A DNA stretch of 64,000 bases from Bacteroidota bacterium (GTDB taxonomy: Bacteria; Bacteroidota; Bacteroidia; UKL13-3): the NCBI GenBank assembly GCA_013298895.1, contig JAAFJM010000006.1:1-64000 (forward strand), written 5' to 3'. Shown here in pieces: positions 57,228 to 64,000 of the stretch. The position numbers and the translations under genes were made by a program. Position 1 is the stretch's first letter. Every line of letters starts with the position of its first letter. Below the pieces are notes generated by a model. The model searched no databases and had not been told where the DNA came from. It saw nothing but the letters and a program-made list of their open reading frames with translations.

Positions 57228-57310
57228 CGTCATTGCGATCGAAGAGAAGCAATCTCAAGCGAGAAAATTGTACTTCATAACTTGAGATTGCTTCATTCCT
57301 CGCAATGACG
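57228..57310. repeat. Foldback repeat element, copy 2
   Basis: An 83-base near-copy of 57062-57145 in the same orientation, with the same ends (CGTCATTGCG, CGCAATGACG), the same pairing arms and the same TATCAAA on its left. The short similar ends suggest a non-autonomous MITE-like or REP-like element. No transposase is in the window. Confidence 0.8.
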
Positions 57311-57358
57311 CGCTCAACTATATATTAATTTAGTCATGCCGATTGCGTTAAATATTTT

Positions 57359-57366
57359 TACTTTTG
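57359..57366 (+). promoter_or_regulatory. -7 promoter element of the NTF2-like gene
   Basis: TACTTTTG matches TAnnTTTG only 8 bases before the ATG at 57375, so the mRNA may be nearly leaderless. Confidence 0.6.
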
Positions 57367-57374
57367 TAACCACT

Positions 57375-57809
57375 ATGAAAAAAATACTTTTTGTACTCAC
57401 CATATTGCTTTGCCAAAAAGCATTTGCGCAAAATTATACTGCCGAAAAATTGGCTATTTCTCAACTATTAATAAAACAACAAGCTGCTTGGAATAATGGC
57501 AATATTGAAGGTTTTATGGCTCCTTATTGGTATAGCGATAGTCTTCAATTTATTGGTAAAAAAGGGATAACCTTTGGTTGGCAAAATACCTTAGACAATT
57601 ATAAAAAATCGTACCCTGATACTTCGGCCATGGGTCAGTTAACTTTCGAAATTGTAAAAATTGATGTATTGGCTAAAAACAATGCTTTTGTTATTGGTAA
57701 ATGGTTTTTAAATCGCCAAGCAGGTAAAGGAAATCTAGGAGGTTATTTTACTTTATTGCTTAAAAAAATGAAAGGTAAATGGGTTATCGTTTCCGATCAT
57801 TCATCATAA
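57375..57809 (+). CDS. Exported NTF2-like (DUF4440-type) protein
   Basis: The 144-residue protein has a signal peptide (MKKILFVLTILLCQKAFAQN) followed by one DUF4440/SnoaL-like domain: ISQLLIKQQAAWNNGNIEGF, YWYSDSLQFIGKKGITFGWQ, NAFVIGKWFLNRQ and KGKWVIVSDHSS. The ATG at 57375 was chosen because it starts the signal peptide; the frame from 57336 runs through the promoter. It is periplasmic or surface-exposed, with unknown ligand or function. It stands alone. Confidence 0.8.
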   Translation: MKKILFVLTILLCQKAFAQNYTAEKLAISQLLIKQQAAWNNGNIEGFMAPYWYSDSLQFIGKKGITFGWQNTLDNYKKSYPDTSAMGQLTFEIVKIDVLAKNNAFVIGKWFLNRQAGKGNLGGYFTLLLKKMKGKWVIVSDHSS

Positions 57810-58131
57810 AAGAAAATTTAAAAGGCTGCTTTTGTTAAGGCACCCTTTTTTATTTTATTACATTGAGATGTAATGCTATATCAAAGAACTACATCTAAAA
57901 TAAAGTTTTAAATAGTTAAACTAAATTATGATTTTCCCATTAGCGATGTGCGTGGGGTCGGCAAAAAAGCGGGCCAGCCTGAGCCATGTGCGTGGAAGCA
58001 TTTTTTTGCCTTGATTTTTTGTTTCTTTTTCATCTAAGGAAAAAGAAAGCAGAAAAAAAGAAATACTTTCCTTACATATTTCACTGTTTTTGGAAATCTC
58101 TCCCACTAACATGCTATGTTTCTATATGCTT
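57810..58131. other. Intergenic region with repeat-like sequence
   Basis: This 322-base gap has an imperfect hairpin after the NTF2-like gene (about 57820-57850). It also has a low-complexity stretch (57955-58080) with ATGTGCGTGG twice and a run of TTTCTTTTT / AAGAAAAAG that resembles a decayed repetitive element. I see no credible gene. Confidence 0.4.
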
Positions 58132-58680
58132 TTATGCAAAAATAATTAAGAACAATATTGGAAAAACAATTCCTGCTAAAGCCAATTTCCAACCTCTTTC
58201 CTTAAACGATAATCGGCCTTTCGGAATCATAATAATACCTGTAATGGCAATGGTAATCAACGATAATCCGAAAATATCAGAATAATAAATCCACCAATTA
58301 GAAGTATTTTTATGTAAAGTCATCATTTGGCTAATTAAAGGCGTTTTGGTAAAAGCTATAATTTCGCCCTTGCCGGTTGCTAGTTCTATTTCTAATTCGT
58401 GGTTTTCAGCTATAATTTTCAGCTTGCCTTTACGCACAAAATGTTTCTTCACTTTATCTTTAATGCCTAGTTCTGTATTTACATAGTTTTTTACATAGTC
58501 TTCGGTAATCGAATCTTCTTTGGGCAGTTGCTTTTGAATTTCGGTAATATTTAAAGTATATTTTTCGGGGTGCCAGCTATCGCGGTGGTTCATCATAATA
58601 CCCGATAAGGCAAACGATAAAATAAGTCCTACATAAAAATAACCTAAATCTCGGTGTATGGCTCTGCTTGTTAACTTCAT
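58132..58680 (-). CDS. PepSY-associated membrane protein
   Basis: The 182-residue inner-membrane protein has an N-terminal helix (RDLGYFYVGLILSFALSGIMMNHRDSWHP, the PepSY-TM start), a PepSY-like domain (about 50-115) and two C-terminal helices around LSLITIAITGIIMIPKG. Such proteins accompany siderophore receptors and are thought to help in ferric-siderophore reduction or processing. It starts 9 bases after the TonB receptor gene, in the same operon, and should be controlled by the same palindrome. Confidence 0.87.
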   Translation of the reverse strand: MKLTSRAIHRDLGYFYVGLILSFALSGIMMNHRDSWHPEKYTLNITEIQKQLPKEDSITEDYVKNYVNTELGIKDKVKKHFVRKGKLKIIAENHELEIELATGKGEIIAFTKTPLISQMMTLHKNTSNWWIYYSDIFGLSLITIAITGIIMIPKGRLSFKERGWKLALAGIVFPILFLIIFA

Positions 58681-58689
58681 TGTTATGTT

Positions 58690-60813
58690 TTAAAATGTTA
58701 ATCCTACTTGTACTGAGTAATTAATGGGGGCAATTGGATTTAAGCTGTTATCGTCATGTATATTATAACTCATTTCGTTTAATACATTGGCTAATTTTCC
58801 GTTCAATCTCCAATTTTTATACTTGTATCCAGCTACTAAATCCAACACAAAATAATCGTTTACTGGAATTAATCTATAAATATCGTTAGCTACTGTTAAT
58901 CTGGTAGAACGACCTGCAAAGCGGTTTCCAAAATACTGACTAATTAAGCCAACGTTTAAGTTTTTTAACTTGCCTTTGGCAATTTCATAATTAACACTTG
59001 CATTAGCTGTGTGGTTTGGATTATAGCGCAATTCGCTACCTACTATAAAAGTATTGCTTTTGGTATAAGTAGATTGGTTATAGCTGTATCCTGCCATTAT
59101 TGAAAGGCCTTTTATGGGTTTATACATACCATCTATTTCAATGCCTTTACTTTCTGTTTCACCAGCTAGTTCTTTAATATTACTATTGGTATTTCCATTT
59201 AATAAGGATGTTTGGGCTAAATTGCTATTTACAATTAAATATACAGTAGCGTTAAGTTGCATTTTTCCATTTAAAAAGCGGTTTTTTACACCAATTTCGT
59301 ATTGGTCAATAATGGATGGTTTTATTGCATTTCCGTTAATATCTACACCAGTATTTAAAGCAAACGAGTTAGAGTAGCTACTAAAAATAGTATGGTTAAT
59401 GGTTGGTTGTAAAATTATACCAACTTTGGGCGAAAATGGCTTGTCAAAAGTTTCGGTATTTACTGTTTTATTGGTAGAATATGTTAATACTTCTGATTGG
59501 CTTTGAACATAATTATACCTGCCGCCAATAAATATTTTTACATATTTAGGAAAACTAATCAAGTTTTGAGCATACACACCAAAACGATTAATTGGAGTTT
59601 TGGTCAATGTGTTTTTAGTTAAATTAGGTGCGTTGGTTTCATTATTGGCATTGTACTCGTTGTAAATATTTATAGAGTCGTAGTTAGCAAAGTTGTTATA
59701 AGCAGTAGTTTGAGTGGTAAATTGTTCTGCATCGGCACCAATTAATACTTTATGAGTTATTCTGCCAGTTTTAAATAATACATTGGCATCTATTTGTTGG
59801 ATGGTGTAATCATCACCAACTTCCGATTTTTGTATACTACGTTTCCAATTTCCATTAGCTAATACTGCTGTAGAGCTTGGCCTTGCATTGGCAAATAACT
59901 CAGTGCCATAATTTCTATAACCTACTAAAGCGCTTAAATCCCATCTTTTGTTAAGGCTAATATTGTATTTAGCCGATAAAAATGATTGGTTAGCATTATA
60001 CCTTCCCCAACTTACGCCTGTAAATCTATCTCTTGGTAAATCAACTATTTGGTAATTAATAATACCTGCTCCAAAATCAGGAACGGTGCTACTTTTGGTA
60101 AAATCACCTTCAATTAATAAGGTTGATTTTGGGTTTATTTTAAACAATAACGATGGATTGATGTAAAACGAATTACTTTCCACATATTTTCTAAAACTAT
60201 TACCCTGTTGGTACGAGGAATTTAACCTAAATGCAATGGTTTTACTTTTATTTAAAGGTCCAAATACATCAATTTGAGGTTTAAAATTATTGAAGCTAGC
60301 GTATGTAAAATCTATATTTCCGCCAAATTCAAATTTGGGTTTTTTAGTAATAATATTCAATACACCTCCCGGAGCCACATTTCCATATTCAATAGCGGTA
60401 TTACCTTTTAATACTTCAATTTTATCAATTCCGCTCATTTCTATTTTCATTCCATTAAAAAAGCGGATACCATTTTTAAAAGTATTGGTTGATGAAATAT
60501 TTGAACCTCTTGATGCAATTTCCTCTTGATAACCTCCCGTGGTTCCCATTATATAAACACCATTTACATTTTTGAGCACATCGGTTAAATTACTAATTTG
60601 TTGCTGTTGCAATGTTTTTCCATCTAAAATGGTAATGGCTTGTGGTAAATCCATTTCAGTAATGCCATTTTTCGATATTTTGGGTGTTTTTATAATAGAG
60701 CCTTCAATGGTAACCTCTTGTAATTCTTTGTTCTTGGTTGAATCCCTTTTGTTTTTTTGTGCCAATGCAAAAACTGACATCAAGACTAAAATTGGTAAAA
60801 TTATTACTCTCAT
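58690..60813 (-). CDS. TonB-dependent siderophore receptor
   Basis: The 707-residue outer-membrane receptor has a signal peptide ending ALAQ, a TonB-dependent plug domain (about residues 45-160: MDLPQAITILDGKTLQQQQI, GNTAIEYGNVAPGGVLNIIT) and a 22-strand-type barrel ending in VQVGLTF. The phrasing of the plug is that of the ferrichrome/siderophore class. No carboxypeptidase-like extension is present, unlike the receptor at 5423. It is probably iron-regulated through the palindrome 40 bases upstream. The siderophore is unknown. Confidence 0.92.
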   Translation of the reverse strand: MRVIILPILVLMSVFALAQKNKRDSTKNKELQEVTIEGSIIKTPKISKNGITEMDLPQAITILDGKTLQQQQISNLTDVLKNVNGVYIMGTTGGYQEEIASRGSNISSTNTFKNGIRFFNGMKIEMSGIDKIEVLKGNTAIEYGNVAPGGVLNIITKKPKFEFGGNIDFTYASFNNFKPQIDVFGPLNKSKTIAFRLNSSYQQGNSFRKYVESNSFYINPSLLFKINPKSTLLIEGDFTKSSTVPDFGAGIINYQIVDLPRDRFTGVSWGRYNANQSFLSAKYNISLNKRWDLSALVGYRNYGTELFANARPSSTAVLANGNWKRSIQKSEVGDDYTIQQIDANVLFKTGRITHKVLIGADAEQFTTQTTAYNNFANYDSINIYNEYNANNETNAPNLTKNTLTKTPINRFGVYAQNLISFPKYVKIFIGGRYNYVQSQSEVLTYSTNKTVNTETFDKPFSPKVGIILQPTINHTIFSSYSNSFALNTGVDINGNAIKPSIIDQYEIGVKNRFLNGKMQLNATVYLIVNSNLAQTSLLNGNTNSNIKELAGETESKGIEIDGMYKPIKGLSIMAGYSYNQSTYTKSNTFIVGSELRYNPNHTANASVNYEIAKGKLKNLNVGLISQYFGNRFAGRSTRLTVANDIYRLIPVNDYFVLDLVAGYKYKNWRLNGKLANVLNEMSYNIHDDNSLNPIAPINYSVQVGLTF

Positions 60814-60844
60814 ATTTGCTATTTAGAATTGTTATAAATAATGG

Positions 60845-60852
60845 CAAATATA
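60845..60852 (-). promoter_or_regulatory. -7 promoter element of the siderophore receptor
   Basis: On the minus strand this reads TATATTTG (TAnnTTTG), 31 bases before the ATG and directly adjoining the 29-bp palindrome. Confidence 0.6.
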
Positions 60853-60881
60853 TTTTTATTTAGATTTGGTCTAAATAAAAA
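60853..60881. promoter_or_regulatory. 29-bp palindrome, probable metal-responsive operator
   Basis: TTTTTATTTAGA and TCTAAATAAAAA are perfect 12-bp arms separated by 5 bases. It abuts the -7 element, so a bound repressor would cover the promoter. The TTTAGA/TCTAAA core is of the kind seen before iron-uptake genes in Bacteroidota and suggests Fur-type control; that is inference. Confidence 0.7.
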
Positions 60882-61246
60882 TAGGTTGATATTTATCAAA
60901 AATTAATCTAATATTAGTTGCTATTAATTTTGATCTTCATCTTAATTTTATAATATACTGATAAGTAATTATTTGTAGATTAAATGAAATTATGAAGTAG
61001 AGTTTTGCTAAATTAAACAAATCAACAAGCTACCCCTTTAATTCAGGGCTTCTCTTAGAAATATTCTTTTTGAATTAGGATTAGATTTAACAAAATAAGC
61101 TAAAGAATGAAAATACACTCAAGGATTTTTATTTACTTTTAGCTTATTTAATTAAATAAAAAAATGTCATAGTTTTAATCTTTACCTAACAATAAATATT
61201 GGTACATTATTTAAAATTTAGGTTTAAATTAGTACTTTCGCTTTCT

Positions 61247-61822
61247 ATGTTTATTGAACCTCGCGCACATACTGATAAAAGAAAAGGCTGGATTGAAGTA
61301 GTTTGTGGCTCTATGTTCTCGGGGAAAACCGAAGAATTAATTCGTAGATTAAATAGGGCAAAAATTGCTAACCTTCAAGTTGAAATTTTTAAACCATCGG
61401 TTGATACACGCTATGATGAAATAGAGGTTGTGTCACATAATCAAAACTCAATTCACTCAACTCCCGTGGCATCATCGCTTAATATTTTATTGATGTGTGG
61501 AGAAGCCAATGTAATTGGAATAGATGAGGCTCAATTTTTTGATCAAGAATTGGTTTTTGTATGTGAAAAATTAGCTGAGCAAGGTGTAAGGGTTATAGTG
61601 GCAGGATTAGATATGGATTATTTGGGTAAACCATTTGGACCAATGCCTGCTTTAATGGCTATAGCCGAATACGTTACTAAAGTTCACGCCATTTGTATGG
61701 TTTGTGGCGATATAGCAACACATAGTTACCGAAAAATAAATAATGATAGTTTGGTTATGTTAGGCGAACAGGATACTTACGAAGCTAGATGCCGCTTTTG
61801 CTTTAACGATGGTATGAAATAA
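61247..61822 (+). CDS. tdk: Thymidine kinase
   Basis: The 191-residue type II thymidine kinase phosphorylates thymidine in the salvage pathway. Visible are the P-loop GSMFSGKT (residues 21-28), the DEAQFF block, VAGLDMDYLGKPFGPMP and the zinc-binding pairs CMVCGD and CRFCFND. The ATG at 61247 was chosen; the frame from 61199 adds residues not found in the family. It converges with the flavoprotein gene; no clear terminator lies between them. Confidence 0.95.
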   Translation: MFIEPRAHTDKRKGWIEVVCGSMFSGKTEELIRRLNRAKIANLQVEIFKPSVDTRYDEIEVVSHNQNSIHSTPVASSLNILLMCGEANVIGIDEAQFFDQELVFVCEKLAEQGVRVIVAGLDMDYLGKPFGPMPALMAIAEYVTKVHAICMVCGDIATHSYRKINNDSLVMLGEQDTYEARCRFCFNDGMK

Positions 61823-61866
61823 CAATTTGGATAATTGCCACTGCAATTTTTAATACAAAACTCTAA

Positions 61867-63084
61867 TTAAACTGCTGCTGCGCCTGTTCCTGCTATAAAG
61901 CCAGTTGTCCATGCCGCTTGAAAATTAAATCCTCCAGTTACACCATCTATATCAAGAACCTCTCCAGCAAAAAACAGACCTTTGATTTTACGACTTTGCA
62001 TGTTTTTAAAATCAACCTCATTCAAATTCACTCCACCACATGTAACAAACTCTTCTTTAAAACCAGTTTTGCCTTCAATTTGATAGGTATCGTACAATAA
62101 AAATTGTACCAATTTATTTACTTGATCTTTGCTAATTTCTGCCCAATTTAGTTTTGAATTGATTTCACTTTTTTCAAATAAATAATCGAGCAATCGAGCT
62201 GGCAATTTAAATGGAAACAAATTATTTACCTGACGGTTTGGGTTTGCGGCCTTAATATTCATCAATTCATTTCTGCAAGACTCTTCCTTTTTATCGTTCA
62301 GCCAACTAATTTGAATTTCGAAATTATAATTTTTATCTGCTATTAAACGAGCTCCAAAACTTGATAAACGTAAAACTGAAGGACCACTTAAACCCCAATG
62401 GGTAATCATAATTGGACCAGTATTTTCAAGTTTTAATTCAGGAATTCTAACTTTAACTGGATTAACAGCAATACCTGAAAGTTCGTTTAATGGATTATTG
62501 GGTAAGTTAAATGTGAATAATGAAGGAACAGGATCTATAATTTCATGACCTAAGGTTTTTATCCAATTAATCTGTTCAGATTTAGGAGCACCACCAGTAG
62601 TAACAATTACTTTACTGCATTCAATATTTTCACCGTCAGCAATATATAATTTGAAACTTGTATCACGTGTTTCAATTCTTCTTACCTCTTTGTTGTTTAA
62701 AATTTCAATTTTCAGCCTTTTAGCTTCCTTCATCAAACAATCGATAATGGTTTGACTATCGTCAGTAATAGGGAACATGCGCCCATCAGGCTCAGTTTTA
62801 AGCTTTACTTTTTTGCTTTCGAACCATGCAACCGTATCATTGGTTGAAAAGCGACTAAACGCGCTCTTAAGGTGTTTTTCACCTCTAGGATACGACAATG
62901 ACAATAGCTTCAAATCAAAGCATGCATGTGTAATATTGCATCTTCCACCACCCGAAATTTTTACTTTTTGTAAAAGCTTAGCTGTTTTTTCTAAAATAAT
63001 AACTTCGGCTTCAGCATTAGCATTAGCAGCACTAATAGCTGCAAAAAAACCAGCTGCTCCTCCTCCAATTACAACAATTTTCAC
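61867..63084 (-). CDS. HI0933-type flavoprotein (NAD(P)/FAD-dependent oxidoreductase)
   Basis: The 405-residue flavoprotein has an N-terminal FAD-binding fold (VVIGGGAAGFFAAISAANAN), the family block VKISGGGRCNITHACF, VIVTTGGAPKSE and the C-terminal FAD motif GLFFAGEVLDIDGVTGGFNFQAAW. The HI0933 family is widespread; proposed activities include aminoacetone oxidation, but the true substrate is uncertain. A -7 element (TACTTTTG on the minus strand) lies at 63121-63128. Confidence 0.9.
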   Translation of the reverse strand: MKIVVIGGGAAGFFAAISAANANAEAEVIILEKTAKLLQKVKISGGGRCNITHACFDLKLLSLSYPRGEKHLKSAFSRFSTNDTVAWFESKKVKLKTEPDGRMFPITDDSQTIIDCLMKEAKRLKIEILNNKEVRRIETRDTSFKLYIADGENIECSKVIVTTGGAPKSEQINWIKTLGHEIIDPVPSLFTFNLPNNPLNELSGIAVNPVKVRIPELKLENTGPIMITHWGLSGPSVLRLSSFGARLIADKNYNFEIQISWLNDKKEESCRNELMNIKAANPNRQVNNLFPFKLPARLLDYLFEKSEINSKLNWAEISKDQVNKLVQFLLYDTYQIEGKTGFKEEFVTCGGVNLNEVDFKNMQSRKIKGLFFAGEVLDIDGVTGGFNFQAAWTTGFIAGTGAAAV

Positions 63085-63120
63085 TAGCGATTATAGGTTT
63101 AAATAAATTTTGTGAGGATG

Positions 63121-63128
63121 CAAAAGTA
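63121..63128 (-). promoter_or_regulatory. -7 promoter element of the HI0933-type gene
   Basis: On the minus strand this reads TACTTTTG (TAnnTTTG), about 36 bases before the ATG. Confidence 0.6.
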
Positions 63129-63181
63129 AGTGTTTTTGTAGCTAATATCCAAATTTTGGGGCTTTTACGATTTATATCAAA

Positions 63182-63217
63182 AAAAAGAGCCTGCAAATAA
63201 ATTTGCAGGCTCTTTTT
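63182..63217 (-). terminator. Terminator of the T9SS cargo gene
   Basis: AAAAAGAGCCTGCAAAT and ATTTGCAGGCTCTTTTT form a very strong stem with a minimal loop, 22 bases beyond the stop of the gene at 63240. Confidence 0.9.
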
Positions 63218-63239
63218 ATGTTTTTAATTAAAGATAAGC

Positions 63240-64000
63240 TTATTGAATTGCTAAACGCTTAGTTGCGCTTGCTCCATTAGCTAATTTTACGTTCACTAAG
63301 TAAATACCTTTTGTAAAGTTTTCAGTGTTTAAAACTACTTCGTGAGATGAAACTGCATTTTGAGTTAAAACTACTTTACCAGTAATATCAAATACATTTA
63401 CTTGGCTAATAACTGCTTGGCCTTTATCCATGCTAACAGTTACATTTTCTTTAGCTGGGTTAGGATATAAACCTAATAAACTTGACACATTAACTACTTC
63501 ATTTACACTTGTGTTAGGTAATAAATCTAACTGAACAGCAATACGAGGAGAAATAAATTGAGCAATAGTGTCAATATATGCTTTAGCTCGTGCAGCAGAC
63601 ATAAACGGATTTGTTTTAATTGCTAATGAATCAGCATTTCTTCCTGTTCCTAAGCCATAAGTATTGTTTGCTTGAACTGACGGTCTATCCCACCATTCCC
63701 ATGGAGAACCTTCTGCAGGGAAACTTGAAATAAAAGGATATAAATTTTTAATACCTCCAGTAATAGATAAAGCTCTTGTACTGATTGCATCATTGTAAAC
63801 ACCAGCATTCATTTTATTATTTATACCTAATGAATTTGCGTAAGGAATTACTGAACCAGCACCTGAAGCACTTTCAATAACAGTAGCACCTGAAGTAGGT
63901 ACAATTACATTTCCTGTTTTGTATGGTGCAAAAAAATCAGTTGGGCAATGTAAACCAATAATTGGTAAAGTTGCATTATCCATCCAAGTAGTATCGCCCA
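63240..64000 (-). CDS. T9SS type A cargo protein, C-terminal part (cut by window edge)
   Basis: The frame is open to the window edge (the residues GDTTW precede the internal Met at 63983), so the N-terminus lies outside. The visible 250 or so residues begin with PIIGLHCPTDFFAPYKTGNV, resembling the acid/His segment of alpha/beta-hydrolase esterases, and continue with GNN-type loops. They end in a type A sorting domain from about 63490 down: LGLYPNPAKENVTVSMDKG, VFDITGKVV, KGIYLVNVKLANG, ATKRLAIQ. It is exported and surface-attached by T9SS. The hydrolase call is tentative. Confidence 0.75.
   Translation of the reverse strand, partial: GDTTWMDNATLPIIGLHCPTDFFAPYKTGNVIVPTSGATVIESASGAGSVIPYANSLGINNKMNAGVYNDAISTRALSITGGIKNLYPFISSFPAEGSPWEWWDRPSVQANNTYGLGTGRNADSLAIKTNPFMSAARAKAYIDTIAQFISPRIAVQLDLLPNTSVNEVVNVSSLLGLYPNPAKENVTVSMDKGQAVISQVNVFDITGKVVLTQNAVSSHEVVLNTENFTKGIYLVNVKLANGASATKRLAIQ

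Larger units (their letters stand above)
57000..57374. other. Intergenic region carrying two foldback repeats
   Basis: This 375-base gap holds two related inverted-repeat elements (57062-57145 and 57228-57310), a degenerate fragment (GAACGAAGTAATTTCGTAAA) at 57011-57030, and at its right end the promoter of the NTF2-like gene. There is no coding sequence. Confidence 0.7.
60814..61246. other. Intergenic region between the siderophore receptor and tdk
   Basis: This 433-base AT-rich region has the operator and -7 element of the receptor gene at its left end. In the remaining 360 bases I see no gene or RNA; the tdk promoter should lie near 61225-61245 (TACTTTC). Confidence 0.45.

Noticed and set aside
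57955-58090. Short reverse- and forward-strand open frames
   Set aside because: They lie in a low-complexity, repeat-like stretch (ATGTGCGTGG twice, A/T-rich runs) and match no protein type.

Overview
The window is chromosomal DNA of a member of the Bacteroidota (order uncertain). The evidence is strong A+T bias, Bacteroidota-type promoter elements (TAnnTTTG), type IX secretion (T9SS) components (a PorV homologue and two cargo proteins with C-terminal sorting domains), a CarboxypepD-type TonB receptor paired with a DUF4249 lipoprotein, TPR-type histidine kinases, and an OmpA protein with thrombospondin-3 repeats. No rRNA, phage, plasmid or complete IS element is visible. There is one tRNA gene, tRNA-Arg(CCT).

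Layout. 0.2-4.3 kb: a Crp/Fnr regulator followed by two paralogous small outer-membrane-type proteins, each behind the same 14-bp palindrome and -7 element, with a small lipoprotein, an LA_2272-repeat surface protein, a decayed third paralogue and a DUF6326-like membrane protein. 4.5-8.7 kb: a T9SS cargo protein, a TonB receptor and a DUF4249 lipoprotein. 8.9-15.2 kb: an accessory stretch of small orphan genes (NTF2-like, DUF7677-like, XRE, DUF6915-like and unrecognised ones) with repeated gene-end elements, a duplicated leader, an array of 41-bp direct repeats and one gene broken by a stop codon. 15.2-20.3 kb: an acidic-linker protein, then CcoS, CcoI and a stress protein, parts of cbb3 oxidase maturation without the oxidase subunits. 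20.8-30 kb: an MFS transporter, then purN, a lipoprotein and prfA, then infB. 30-40 kb: an aminotransferase, a universal stress protein, and a sensor kinase / lipoprotein / OmpA group. 40-46 kb: kbl, a conserved small protein, ftsH, porV and ispF. 46-52.6 kb: a radical SAM protein, radA, a hybrid kinase, sucD and tRNA-Arg. 52.6-57 kb: gamma carbonic anhydrase, serine hydrolase, manC and kynurenine monooxygenase. 57-61 kb: inverted-repeat elements, an NTF2-like protein, and a PepSY protein plus a TonB siderophore receptor behind a 29-bp palindrome. 61-64 kb: thymidine kinase, an HI0933-type flavoprotein and the C-terminal part of a T9SS cargo hydrolase that runs off the window.

Most of the window is ordinary housekeeping and cell-envelope sequence. 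The less ordinary parts are the palindrome-controlled paralogue module at the left end and the orphan-gene stretch around 9-15 kb, especially the 41-bp repeat array at 11.03-11.28 kb. I recognise no defence system, CRISPR array or biosynthetic cluster. Family names come from reading the proteins, not from searches.
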